Positions 44,655 to 53,004 of a DNA stretch of 64,000 nt are shown in pieces. Positions within the stretch are counted from its first letter, which is position 1. Each line of letters starts with the position of its first letter. Source of the DNA: CAZDDI01 sp964504195. GTDB taxonomy: Bacteria; Chloroflexota; Anaerolineae; B4-G1; SLSP01. The stretch spans positions 3,637 through 67,636 of the forward strand of contig CAZDDI010000017.1 of assembly GCA_964504195.1 (NCBI GenBank), written 5' to 3'. Below the pieces are notes generated by a model. It was given only the letters and a program-made list of their open reading frames with translations, made no database searches and was not told the origin of the DNA. Made by a program: the position numbers and the translations under genes.

Positions 44655-45238
44655 TGCGCTTACTATTAGCAACCCATAATCGCGGCAAACGGCGGGAGTG
44701 GCAGGCGTTGTTGACCGGGCTACCGGTGGAGGTGCTGCTGCCCGATGAGCTTGGCCTGGATGCAGAGGTGGAAGAGACGGGCGAGACGTATCTGGACAAT
44801 GCGCTGCTCAAGGCGCGGACACTGGCAACGGCCTCCGAGCTGCCCACACTGGCGGATGATTCCGGCCTGGAGGTGGATGCGTTAGAGGGCGCGCCGGGGG
44901 TGCGCTCGGCGCGCTACCATCTGGGCACGGATGAGGTGCGCTATCGCGCACTGCTCCGCGCGCTGGAGGGCGTGCCTGCCGCGCAGCGCGGCGCGCGCTT
45001 CCGCTGTATTGCCGCGCTGGTGCTCCCCGACGGGCGCGAGTTCCACACGGAGGGCGTGTGCGAGGGCGTCATCCAGGATGCACCGGCAGGCGAGGGCGGC
45101 TTCGGTTACGATCCGGTCTTCTACATCCCAGAGCAGGGCTGTACGATGGCGGAACTAGCGGCGGAGGAGAAAAATCGCATCAGCCACCGGGCGCGGGCGG
45201 CGCAAGCCATGCGGGAAATTCTCGAAGTGTGTAGTTGA
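44654..45238 (+). CDS. rdgB: XTP/dITP diphosphatase (RdgB/HAM1)
   Basis: A 194-residue house-cleaning enzyme hydrolysing dITP/XTP to the monophosphates. It opens LLLATHNRGKRREWQALL and carries DNALLKARTLA, LADDSGLEVDALEGAPGVRSARY, GFGYDPVFYIPEQGCTMAEL and ISHRARA, all RdgB landmarks. The ATG at 44654 overlaps the murA stop and a TAGAGGTG lies upstream; a GTG two codons earlier is the alternative. A perfect 13-bp hairpin follows. Confidence 0.95.
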   Translation: MRLLLATHNRGKRREWQALLTGLPVEVLLPDELGLDAEVEETGETYLDNALLKARTLATASELPTLADDSGLEVDALEGAPGVRSARYHLGTDEVRYRALLRALEGVPAAQRGARFRCIAALVLPDGREFHTEGVCEGVIQDAPAGEGGFGYDPVFYIPEQGCTMAELAAEEKNRISHRARAAQAMREILEVCS

Positions 45239-45247
45239 TCCTTTAGT

Positions 45248-45276
45248 AGACCAGGCGCAAGCATTGCGCCTGGTCT
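45248..45276 (+). terminator. Hairpin terminator after rdgB
   Basis: A perfect 13-bp stem, AGACCAGGCGCAA / TTGCGCCTGGTCT, with loop GCA. Confidence 0.7.
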
Positions 45277-45335
45277 GCCTCCCAAATTTTGGTTATGCCC
45301 GTTTTAGACTTCCACCTTCGCTACTGGAACCAGAC

Positions 45336-45364
45336 TTGCGGATTTGTCATAAACAGGCTATAGT
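45336..45364 (+). promoter_or_regulatory. Promoter of the compatible-solute cluster
   Basis: TTGCGG (45336-45341), 17-bp spacer, TATAGT (45359-45364), about 7 nt before GGTGGAGG. Confidence 0.6.
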
Positions 45365-45384
45365 CATGGTGGAGGCACACACCC

Positions 45385-47133
45385 ATGACTATAACCCCGT
45401 CTTTCATTGAACTCTTACACAATCGCCTGGATATCACGCGCGTCCCGTTCAGCGACCGAGGCTCACGCCTGCTGGTGTTTCAAGACCCCCAGCAGCACCG
45501 GCTGTTCATCCGGCTCGCGGAACGGCTCACCGCCCTGCAACCGGGGCTGGATACCTACCGCCGCCGCCCGCCCTTCATCCACGATCTCTATCTGCTGGAT
45601 GGCGCGGGCCGCCCCCTGGCCTTTGAGGTCGAAACTTACCCGCATCTCCTGATTCTGCACACACAAATTGGCGATTTCAGCCTCACCTTCCACGATAACC
45701 GCACGCTGATGCTGGGACTTCCCCCCCATACCGATGCCGGAGTGCGTTTCCACGTCACGCCGCAGCTGTGGGAACTGAACGCCCAGGGTGGCGCCTTCAA
45801 GGCCATCCGCAACCTGGCTTACACCAGCAATCTCCCGGTTATCCGCAACCAGATTATCCCCGACGCCGGCGGTTACATGGTCGAGTTTGTGCTTAGCGCC
45901 GGCGACGATGGCAGTGTGAGTCTGATGATTGGCGATGCTACCGAGACCGCCACGCCCTCCTTCAGGCAGGCCGAAGCCGCCGCGCGTGCGCGCTGGGAGG
46001 GCTGGTTCGCCCGCGTGCCGCCCGTGGATGAGCCGTACCGCCGCACCTACGCCTACGCCTGGTGGCTCATGGCGAACAACCTCATCAGCCCGCAGGGCCG
46101 GGTCGCCTACGAAGCCATGACCCCCTCCAAGATCACTTATGTCGGCCTGTGGCTCTGGGATAGCGCCATGCACGCGCTGGCCTACCGGCATGTGGATCCG
46201 GAATTGGCGCGCAACCAGCTGCGCGCGATGCTTGCCTGCCAGCTAGAGGATGGAATGCTGCCCGATGCGGTATACGATGAGGGCGTGATTTCCGAAATCA
46301 GCCATCCCATCCGCGCCGAAGTGACCAAGCCGCCGATTTTGGCCTGGGCCGCGCTCAAGCTGCACGAGACCGATCCCGACCTGAACTTCCTGAAGGAAAT
46401 CTATGTGCCGCTGGTACGCTGGAATGCGTGGTGGTTCAGCATGAACGATGATGATGTGGACGGCCTGGCCCAATATAACCACCCTTACTCTTCTGGCCTG
46501 GATGATAGCCCGCTATGGGATTATGGGATGCCGGTCGAAGCGCCCGATCTCAACACTTATCTCTGTGTGCAGATGGGGTCGCTGGCACTGATAGCTGAAA
46601 CGCTAGGCATGGATGCCGAAGCTGCAATGTGGCGTCGCCGGGCGGCAGCCATCGTCAGGCGGATGATTGCGGATTTCTGGGATGAGGAAGCCGGCATCTT
46701 CCGCGCCACGCACGATGACCAGCCCATTCCGGTGGTCACGCCTTTCAACCTCTACCCGTTGTGGACGGGGCAGCTGCCCGATGGCATCCGCGCGCGCGTC
46801 ATCGCCCATCTCACCAACCCCGCCGAGTTCTGGGGCGAGCACATCCTGCCCACCGTCGCCCGCAACGATCCGCACTACGATCCCGAACGGATGTGGCGCG
46901 GGCCGGTCTGGGCCAACATCAACTACTTCTTCATCGAGGCGCTCCGACAGGTGGGCGAGCACGATCTGGCGCGCATCTTGACCGAGAAGACCTTGCACAT
47001 GATCATGGCGCACGATAGCATCTACGAATACTACAACGCGGAGACCGGCGTACCGCCCGCCACCGCCGCCGACATCTTCGGCTGGACCGCCGCTGTCTTC
47101 ATAGACCTGGCGATTCAGGTCAGTCAAACGTAA
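45385..47133 (+). CDS. MGH1-like glycoside hydrolase (GH63-type fold)
   Basis: A 582-residue soluble protein. An N-terminal beta domain (about 1-200) is followed by an (alpha/alpha)6 barrel (about 215-580). YVGLWLWDSAMHALAYRHVD, QLEDGMLPD, YSSGLDDSPLWD and MWRGPVWANINYFFIEAL are typical of mannosylglycerate-hydrolase-like and GH63 enzymes. Such enzymes cleave alpha-linked glucosides or mannosides, including glucosyl/mannosylglycerate. It is first in a run with GT20, GT4 and a sugar-phosphatase, so it may recycle the solute they make (inference). Its TAA shares a base with an ATG of the next gene. Confidence 0.8.
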   Translation: MTITPSFIELLHNRLDITRVPFSDRGSRLLVFQDPQQHRLFIRLAERLTALQPGLDTYRRRPPFIHDLYLLDGAGRPLAFEVETYPHLLILHTQIGDFSLTFHDNRTLMLGLPPHTDAGVRFHVTPQLWELNAQGGAFKAIRNLAYTSNLPVIRNQIIPDAGGYMVEFVLSAGDDGSVSLMIGDATETATPSFRQAEAAARARWEGWFARVPPVDEPYRRTYAYAWWLMANNLISPQGRVAYEAMTPSKITYVGLWLWDSAMHALAYRHVDPELARNQLRAMLACQLEDGMLPDAVYDEGVISEISHPIRAEVTKPPILAWAALKLHETDPDLNFLKEIYVPLVRWNAWWFSMNDDDVDGLAQYNHPYSSGLDDSPLWDYGMPVEAPDLNTYLCVQMGSLALIAETLGMDAEAAMWRRRAAAIVRRMIADFWDEEAGIFRATHDDQPIPVVTPFNLYPLWTGQLPDGIRARVIAHLTNPAEFWGEHILPTVARNDPHYDPERMWRGPVWANINYFFIEALRQVGEHDLARILTEKTLHMIMAHDSIYEYYNAETGVPPATAADIFGWTAAVFIDLAIQVSQT

Positions 47134-47144
47134 TGGAGAAAACT

Positions 47145-48665
47145 ATGAGCGTCTCACAACAAACCGATGACTCCTTTAGCCTCCAGCAGTTCCAGGAGAA
47201 GTTCTTTGCCCACCGCGCGCTGATCCTGGCCTCCAACCGGGGGCCGGTCACGTTCAACTACGATGAAACGGGCGCGCTCCAGATGGAACGTGGCGAGGGG
47301 GGCCTGGTCACGGCGCTCATCGGCCTCTGCCATCACGCCGAAGCCACCTGGATCGCCGCCGCCCAAACGGAGGCCGACCGGGCCTGGGGGCAAGGCGTCG
47401 TCCCACTGAATGGGCAAGCCTCGGTACAAATCCACTTCGTCCAACCCGATCCGGCGGCCTACGATGGCTACTACAACGTTGTCGCCAACCCCCTGCTCTG
47501 GTTCCTCCAGCACTCGATGTGGGACGTACCGCTTACGCCCATCATCAACCGCAATACCTGGCAAGCCTGGCATGCAGGCTACGTCGCCGTCAACCGCCTG
47601 TTTGCCGAGGCTATCGTCAAACAAGTGCGCGCCAATCCACAGCCTACGTTGGTGATGCTGCAAGACTATCACCTGTATCTCGTCCCGCGCTTCATCCGCC
47701 AGGCGCTCAAACCGGAGGCCCGCCCCACTATCCTGCACTTCACCCACATCCCCTGGCCGGGCCCGGAATACTGGGGCATCCTCCCGCCGGTCATGCGCGC
47801 GGCTATCTTCGATGGGCTGGCAGGCGCCGATCTGCTGGGTTTCCAGACCCAGAACGATGCGCTCAACTTCCTGCGTACCTGCGCGGAACACCTGCCGGGG
47901 CGCGTGGGCGTCAAATACAACAAGGGCCGCCTCTGGTTCCGCAATCACACCACCTATGTGCGCGATTTTCCCATTTCTATTGACGTGGACGCACTCCGGC
48001 AAACCGCCCGCTCGCCAGAGGTACATGCCTACAAAAAAGACCTGGAAGATATTGTGGGCGATTACCAGCTCATCTTGCGCGTGGATCGCTTGGAGCCGAG
48101 CAAGAACATCGTGCGGGGCTTCCAGGCGTATGAGGAGATGCTCGATCTGTACCCTGAGCATCGTGAACGGGTGAAATTCCTCACGCTCCTGGTCCCTTCG
48201 CGGCTGGGGGTGGATGAGTACCAGGATTATCTGGCCGCGCTGATGGCGGAGGCCGGGCGCATCAATGCCAAATATGGCGGCGGCGAATGGGAGCCGGTGC
48301 GCGTGCTGGTGGGGCAAAATTATCCCCGCGCCGTGGCCGCGATGCAACGCTACGACGTGTTGCTGGTCAACTCCATCGCCGATGGCATGAATCTGGTCGC
48401 CAAAGAAGGGCCAATCGTCAACCAACGCGATGGGATGCTGGTGCTCTCTGACCAGACGGGCGCGCGGCAGCAGTTGGCGGAAGGGGCCATCGTCATTTCG
48501 CCGTGCGATGTCTACGCCACCGCCGAAGCGCTGCACCAGGCATTGACCATGCCCCGTCCACAGCGACAGGAAGCCGCCCAACACCTGCGCAGCATCGTCG
48601 AAGAGCAAGACATCAGCGCATGGCTGTATCAGCAGCTCCGCGCCGTTCACACGCTGCACTTGTGA
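47145..48665 (+). CDS. GT20 glycosyltransferase, trehalose-6-phosphate synthase-like
   Basis: A 506-residue enzyme with the GT20 layout: ASNRGPVTF near residue 28, LQDYHLYLVP (about 172-181), HFTHIPWPGPEYW and RVDRLEPSKNIVRGF, whose Arg and Lys contact the UDP-sugar diphosphate. MNLVAKEGPIVNQRDG follows near residue 420. The usual VDRLDYxKG is VDRLEPSKN here, so the acceptor may not be glucose-6-phosphate. ATG 47145 has GGAGA 5 nt upstream; 47133 is an alternative. A trehalose-phosphatase-like gene two positions on supports a phosphorylated disaccharide product. Confidence 0.85.
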   Translation: MSVSQQTDDSFSLQQFQEKFFAHRALILASNRGPVTFNYDETGALQMERGEGGLVTALIGLCHHAEATWIAAAQTEADRAWGQGVVPLNGQASVQIHFVQPDPAAYDGYYNVVANPLLWFLQHSMWDVPLTPIINRNTWQAWHAGYVAVNRLFAEAIVKQVRANPQPTLVMLQDYHLYLVPRFIRQALKPEARPTILHFTHIPWPGPEYWGILPPVMRAAIFDGLAGADLLGFQTQNDALNFLRTCAEHLPGRVGVKYNKGRLWFRNHTTYVRDFPISIDVDALRQTARSPEVHAYKKDLEDIVGDYQLILRVDRLEPSKNIVRGFQAYEEMLDLYPEHRERVKFLTLLVPSRLGVDEYQDYLAALMAEAGRINAKYGGGEWEPVRVLVGQNYPRAVAAMQRYDVLLVNSIADGMNLVAKEGPIVNQRDGMLVLSDQTGARQQLAEGAIVISPCDVYATAEALHQALTMPRPQRQEAAQHLRSIVEEQDISAWLYQQLRAVHTLHL

Positions 48666-48674
48666 ACAACGCCT

Positions 48675-48724
48675 CAGAGCCAGCGTGCTCAGAGCGGATC
48701 GCCAGATCCGCGATCGGTTAAGTT
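48675..48724 (+). repeat. Leader repeat type 2, copy 2
   Basis: CAGAGCCAGCGTGCTCAGAG, hairpin GCGGATC-GCCA-GATCCGC (48694-48711), then GATCGG. TTTTGAGATTCGCCATTTTC and a GAAGGAG Shine-Dalgarno follow. It is nearly identical to 4644-4692. Confidence 0.75.
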
Positions 48725-48757
48725 TTGAGATTCGCCATTTTCGAAGGAGCTGCCCCC

Positions 48758-50023
48758 ATGAATCCATTACCTTCGGTTGCAATACTGCATTACAGCGCGC
48801 CGCCCGTCATCGGCGGGGTGGAGGCGGTGATGGCGGCCCACGCGCGCCTGCTGGTGGAGGCCGGCTATCCTACCGGCATCATCGCCGGGCGGGGCGCGCC
48901 GGACGCCCTCCCCGCTGGCGTCGAGTTTATCCCCATCCCCCTCATGGATTCGCAACACCCCGACATCCTGGCCGTGAGCGCGCCGCTCGAAGTCGGCACA
49001 GTCCCGCACATCTTCGCGCCGCTCACCCGGACGCTCCAGGAGACGCTATCGCCCGTGTTGCGCCGGTACGATTTCGTCATCATCCACAACGTCTTCACCA
49101 AACACTTCAACCTGCCCCTCACGGCGGCGCTCCACCGGCTGCTCGATGCCGGCACGCCCGCCCATGCCATCGCCTGGTGCCACGATTTCACCTGGGGCAG
49201 TCCCAATTCCGGGCACAAGGTGCATCCCGGCGATCCGTGGGATTTGCTGCGCACCCGGCGCGCGGATACCGCCTATGTGGTCGTCTCGGAACAGCGGCGC
49301 CAAAACCTGGCGGAGCTCTTCGCGTGTCCCCCCGAAAAAATCGTCGTAGGCTACAACGGCGTCGAGCCGCAGAGCTTGCTGCGCCTCTCTGCCGAGAGCA
49401 TGGCCCTCATCCACCGGCTCGACCTCTTCGCCCGCGATCTCATCCTGCTGATGCCGGTGCGGGTGACGCAGGCCAAGCACATCGAGTACGCCCTGCGGGT
49501 GGTGGCCGCGCTCAAGGCGCATATCGCCCGCCCGCTGGTGCTTCTCACCGGGCCGCCCGATCCCCACGATGCAGCGAGCATGGCCTACTACGAAGCGCTG
49601 CGCGCGCTGCGCCAAGAGCTGGGAGTAGAGGATGCGATGCGCTTCGTATTCGAGTCCGGCCCGGAACCCGCCGCCCCCTACACCATCGGGCTGGACGTGG
49701 TGGGCGATCTCTATCGCATTAGCGACGCGCTCTTCATGCCCAGCCACCGCGAGGGCTTCGGGATGCCGATCCTCGAAGCGGGACTTGTGGGCTTGCCCGT
49801 CTTCTGCACCAACGCCGTGCCGGCAGGTGTAGAAATTGGTGGGGATGATGTAGTGCTGTTCGACCCGACCATGCCGCCGGAGGCCATCGCCGCCCGTATC
49901 GCCGCGTGGGCGGCAGACAGCCCACAACACGCCCTGCGCCGCCGGGTGCGCCAGAGCTACACCTGGCACGCCATCTTCGAGCGCGTCCTCGTCCCGCTGC
50001 TACAGGCGAAAGGCACGCCATGA
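48758..50023 (+). CDS. GT4-type glycosyltransferase
   Basis: A 421-residue GT-B protein. The N-terminal fold opens VAILHYSAPPVIGGVEAVM, with the GG loop, and has VHNVFTKHF-like and WCHDFTWG blocks. The C-terminal nucleotide-sugar fold has LLMPVRVTQAKHIEYAL and the E-x7-E-like ALFMPSHREGFGMPILEAGLVGLPVF (pieces, about 335-365). It retains configuration by family. It sits between GT20 and the sugar-phosphatase and overlaps the latter by ATGA. It could transfer a further sugar or make a second solute. Acceptor unknown. Confidence 0.88.
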   Translation: MNPLPSVAILHYSAPPVIGGVEAVMAAHARLLVEAGYPTGIIAGRGAPDALPAGVEFIPIPLMDSQHPDILAVSAPLEVGTVPHIFAPLTRTLQETLSPVLRRYDFVIIHNVFTKHFNLPLTAALHRLLDAGTPAHAIAWCHDFTWGSPNSGHKVHPGDPWDLLRTRRADTAYVVVSEQRRQNLAELFACPPEKIVVGYNGVEPQSLLRLSAESMALIHRLDLFARDLILLMPVRVTQAKHIEYALRVVAALKAHIARPLVLLTGPPDPHDAASMAYYEALRALRQELGVEDAMRFVFESGPEPAAPYTIGLDVVGDLYRISDALFMPSHREGFGMPILEAGLVGLPVFCTNAVPAGVEIGGDDVVLFDPTMPPEAIAARIAAWAADSPQHALRRRVRQSYTWHAIFERVLVPLLQAKGTP

Positions 50024-50796
50024 CAGCCCTCGATACGCTGAACGCCACCATCGCCACAGCGCCCCGGCTGTGGCTCTTCCTGGACTACGATGGCACACTC
50101 GATGACTTTGCCCCCACCCCCGACGAGGTCTACCCCAACCCCGCAGTCATCGAAGTGCTCACACGCCTGCAAGCCAACCCGCGCATCCGGCCCACCATCA
50201 TCAGCGGACGCCGGCTGGCCCACATCGAACAGCTTGTACCGCTGCCCGGCATCTTGCTGGCCGGCACCTACGGCATCGAATTGCGCACCGCCGAAGGGGC
50301 GTACCAGCACCGCGTACCGCTGGAGACCGTCCGCCCCATCCTGGACGCTCTCAAATCCGGGTGGGCAGCGCTGATTCGTGATCACGCTGGCTTCTACCTG
50401 GAGGACAAGAACTGGGCGCTCGCGCTCCATGCTCGCTACGCCGACGATGCACTGGCTAACCACGTTCTCACCGCTGCGCGCGCGCTGCTCGCCGAGCATA
50501 GCGGCCCGGCGTTCGAGGAACACTTCCGCGTGCTGGGGGGGCACAAATTCCTCGAAATCGGCCCGCAGCTGGCCCACAAAGGCCGCACGCTCGAGTATCT
50601 GCTGGATACCTATCCCTGCCCCGATGCGCTGCTCGTATATGTGGGCGATGACGACAAGGACGAAGAGGCGTTCGCGGTCATCCAGGCGCATGGCGGGCTG
50701 GCCGTCGTCGTGGGCGCGGCGGAGCGAGAAAGCCGCGCGGATTACCGGCTGCCTCATCCCCAGGCCGTGCATGCGTGGTTGCAAACGCTGCTGTGA
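50020..50796 (+). CDS. otsB: Trehalose-6-phosphate phosphatase-like HAD enzyme
   Basis: A 258-residue HAD phosphatase. FLDYDGTLDDF holds the nucleophile Asp22 and acid/base Asp24. ISGRRLAHIE, AGTYGIELR and VGDDDKDEEAF are the OtsB-type motifs, with a cap domain between. It would remove phosphate from the GT20 product. OtsB is the closest reading, but related sugar-phosphate phosphatases (sucrose, glucosylglycerol, glucosylglycerate) share this fold. Its start overlaps the GT4 stop by 4 nt. Last gene of the cluster. Confidence 0.85.
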   Translation: MTALDTLNATIATAPRLWLFLDYDGTLDDFAPTPDEVYPNPAVIEVLTRLQANPRIRPTIISGRRLAHIEQLVPLPGILLAGTYGIELRTAEGAYQHRVPLETVRPILDALKSGWAALIRDHAGFYLEDKNWALALHARYADDALANHVLTAARALLAEHSGPAFEEHFRVLGGHKFLEIGPQLAHKGRTLEYLLDTYPCPDALLVYVGDDDKDEEAFAVIQAHGGLAVVVGAAERESRADYRLPHPQAVHAWLQTLL

Positions 50797-50828
50797 AAAC
50801 AATCGCCCGGTAGAAGTGTGGAGTTGCG

Positions 50829-50888
50829 ATGGGGTACGCACTGGTACTCTTGGCGGCGGTGTTGTGGGCCACGATGGGGTTTATCTAG
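50829..50888 (+). pseudogene. Remnant start of an EamA/DMT-type transporter gene
   Basis: ATG 50829 with GGAG 5 nt upstream encodes MGYALVLLAAVLWATMGFI and then TAG. That is how EamA/DMT transporters begin, but the frame stops after 19 codons. No continuation is clear in the following 110 nt. A decayed gene is more likely than a real 19-residue product. Confidence 0.4.
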
Positions 50889-51108
50889 CTCCTAGCGTGG
50901 CTTGGCTGCGCGCCAGCAAGACGCATCTGCTTTTCACGTCAGCGCTTCGCATTTACCCCTGCACACTGCCTGTTGCGCCGTTCAAGCGATGTTTTTAGAG
51001 AGGATGTTTGTGGCCTTATGAAAATTAAGAAAATAAACCGGAAATAAAACTATTTGCAAGAATCACTCTTTAAAAATTTACGAATTGAGAATTTTACCCC
51101 ACCCCCTT

Positions 51109-51147
51109 GCCCCCTCCCCACGCCGCTGTGCGGCGTGGGGAGGGGGC
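51109..51147. repeat. 18-bp perfect hairpin
   Basis: GCCCCCTCCCCACGCCGC (51109-51126) pairs with 51130-51147 around TGT. Confidence 0.85.
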
Positions 51148-51156
51148 GAAAATAAC

Positions 51157-51197
51157 GGGTTTTTTGGGCGGCGGCAAAGCCGCCGCCCAAAAAACCC
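51157..51197. repeat. 19-bp perfect hairpin
   Basis: GGGTTTTTTGGGCGGCGGC (51157-51175) pairs with 51179-51197 around AAA. Confidence 0.85.
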
Positions 51198-51201
51198 ACA
51201 A

Positions 51202-51251
51202 AAAAAGATACCCCCTTTCCCCCGCAAGCGGGGGAAAGGGGGTATCTTTTT
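51202..51251. terminator. 24-bp perfect hairpin with T-rich tail
   Basis: The arm at 51202-51225 (AAAAAGATACCCCC, TTT, CCCCCGC) pairs with 51228-51251. ATTTTTAG follows, and the A-run lies on the other side, so it can act as a terminator in either direction. Confidence 0.8.
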
Positions 51252-51360
51252 ATTTTTAGAGCGACCGATTTCACACAAAACCTTATTTACGGATTAATTT
51301 CTTAAAATTCATTAGGCCGCATTCTTGTAACAAGTGGACAAAAATGCGATAGCCCCAGGC

Positions 51361-51388
51361 TTCACGTTCTCCCAAAGTGTGCTACACT
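51361..51388 (+). promoter_or_regulatory. Promoter of ppa
   Basis: TTCACG (51361-51366), 16-bp spacer, TACACT (51383-51388). Confidence 0.5.
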
Positions 51389-51418
51389 ACAGCACAGTAA
51401 AATCACGGCGAGGTGCAG

Positions 51419-51961
51419 ATGACTAATCTTTGGCATGAGCTTACTCCCGGCCCGGCAGGTGAAACGGATGTAGTGTATGTGGTTGTGGAAATCCCCAATC
51501 GCTCGCGCAACAAATTCGTCTATGACATAGAAGGGGGCTTCATCAAACTGGCGCGGGTGCTGCACTCGTCGCTGCACTATCCCGGCGACTATGGCTTTAT
51601 CCCCCGCACGCTCTACGATGACGGCGAGCCGGTAGATGTGCTGGTGATGAACAACGAGCCGAGCGCACCAGGCTGCATCATTGAAGCCCGTCCGCTCGGC
51701 ATCTTCCGCACACTAGATCGCGGATTGCGTGACGACAAAGTGCTCGCTGTCCCGGCCACCGACCCGCTATTCGATGGTTACCGCGAATTGGACGATGTGC
51801 CGGCGCATTTCCTTGAAGAAGTAGCGCATTTCTTCTCGGTCTACAAAAACCTGCAACACGAGCAGGTGGATGTGCTCAAGTGGGAAGGGCGCGCGGTAGC
51901 CTTGCAGGAAATCGAACGGGGGATCGGGATGTATACACAACGGCTACGCACTACGCGCTGA
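51419..51961 (+). CDS. ppa: Inorganic pyrophosphatase, family I
   Basis: A 180-residue soluble enzyme hydrolysing PPi. VVEIPNRSRNKFVYD, HYPGDYGFIPRTLYDDGEPVDVLVM (in pieces) and RGLRDDKVLAVPATDP carry the acidic metal ligands of family I. Length is normal. GAGGTG lies 4 nt before ATG 51419. A 19-bp palindromic terminator follows. With ppdK it suggests active PPi turnover, though the genes are far apart. Confidence 0.96.
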   Translation: MTNLWHELTPGPAGETDVVYVVVEIPNRSRNKFVYDIEGGFIKLARVLHSSLHYPGDYGFIPRTLYDDGEPVDVLVMNNEPSAPGCIIEARPLGIFRTLDRGLRDDKVLAVPATDPLFDGYRELDDVPAHFLEEVAHFFSVYKNLQHEQVDVLKWEGRAVALQEIERGIGMYTQRLRTTR

Positions 51962-51975
51962 GCCTGCATTGATAA

Positions 51976-52018
51976 GCAGAAGACCTGGCAGGTTTTTGGA
52001 ACCTGCCAGGTCTTCTGC
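51976..52018. terminator. Bidirectional 19-bp hairpin between ppa and miaA
   Basis: GCAGAAGACCTGGCAGGTT (51976-51994) pairs perfectly with 52000-52018 around TTTGG. The AGACCTGGCAGGTT core is the same as in the inverted ends of the 7869-7963 element. Confidence 0.85.
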
Positions 52019-52068
52019 TGCCTGAGCCTATCGAAAGCCAGCTGGTTAGCGCGTTCCCTGCGGCAATC

Positions 52069-53004
52069 TCAGGGGACGCTATTTGCGGAAGGCCTGACTT
52101 GTAATCTGAGGAAATCTTCAACGCACTGCACAGCAGCAGGCACGGGGTTGCCCGCATCCAGCCAATGGATGGCCGGATCGTTAAGGCTGAACCAGGTGTA
52201 TTGGCGGCGGATGAAATCGTGGGTATCCCAGCAGATGCGCGCGGCGACCTCATCTAAGGTTGCCTGCCCCGCGAAGTAGGGACGAAACTGCGCGTACCCC
52301 AGCCCCGACATCGCCGGGAGCTTCCAGCCATACCCAGCCTTCAGCAGCGCACCAACCTCATCAAGTAGCCCCGCCTTCAACATTGCGGTCACACGCGTAT
52401 CGGCGCGAGTATAGAGTGCGTCTCGCTCCAGAGTAAGTCCCAATTGCAGCGTAGGAAATGGGGGTGGGTCACGGCGGCGCTGCTCAGAGAAGGGCTGCCC
52501 CGTTGCCAGACACACCTCTAACGCGCGAATCACCCGGCGCACGTTGCGCCTATCCAAGAACTCCGCTACGTATGGATCGAGCTCCATCAGTTGTGCCCAG
52601 AGTGATTCCGCCGAGCGCGCTTCCAATGCTGCCCGCAGAGCAGGGTCAGGCACAACCTCTGGCGCTTGCCAGCCTTGCAGCAACGCGCGCATATACTGTC
52701 CTGTGCCCCCCACTAGCAGTGGAATATTGCCCCGCGCATGAATATCAGCAATAGCAGCGCGTGCCAGATCTAAGAATTGCGCCAAGCCTACTGTTTCGTT
52801 TGGATCGGCAATATCAATGAGCTGATGGGGCAACCTGGCGCGCTCTTCCGGTGTGGGCTTGGCCGTACCGATGTCCATGTAGCGATAACACTGCCGCGAA
52901 TCCACAGAAATAGCTTCTAGTGAGTAGTGAGCCGCCAAACTCACTGCCAGCGCCGTCTTCCCCACAGCGGTCGGGCCGACCAGGGCTAATAAAACCGGCG
53001 TCAT
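52069..53004 (-). CDS. miaA: tRNA dimethylallyltransferase MiaA
   Basis: A 311-residue enzyme adding the dimethylallyl group to A37 of tRNAs reading UNN codons. P-loop GPTAVGKTALA (about 9-19), VDSRQCYRYMDIGTAKPTPEE (in pieces), LVGGTGQYMRALL and RRVIRALEV are the family blocks, with RRQYTWF near the C-terminus. Its start overlaps the upstream YraN gene by 4 nt. Convergent with ppa across a long hairpin. Confidence 0.96.
   Translation of the reverse strand: MTPVLLALVGPTAVGKTALAVSLAAHYSLEAISVDSRQCYRYMDIGTAKPTPEERARLPHQLIDIADPNETVGLAQFLDLARAAIADIHARGNIPLLVGGTGQYMRALLQGWQAPEVVPDPALRAALEARSAESLWAQLMELDPYVAEFLDRRNVRRVIRALEVCLATGQPFSEQRRRDPPPFPTLQLGLTLERDALYTRADTRVTAMLKAGLLDEVGALLKAGYGWKLPAMSGLGYAQFRPYFAGQATLDEVAARICWDTHDFIRRQYTWFSLNDPAIHWLDAGNPVPAAVQCVEDFLRLQVRPSANSVP

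Larger units (their letters stand above)
50889..51360. other. Non-coding stretch with three consecutive long hairpins
   Basis: No convincing gene. 50889-51000 may be decayed transporter sequence. Then AT-rich DNA leads to three stacked perfect hairpins (51109-51251), listed separately, and a short AT-rich segment before the ppa promoter. Confidence 0.6.
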
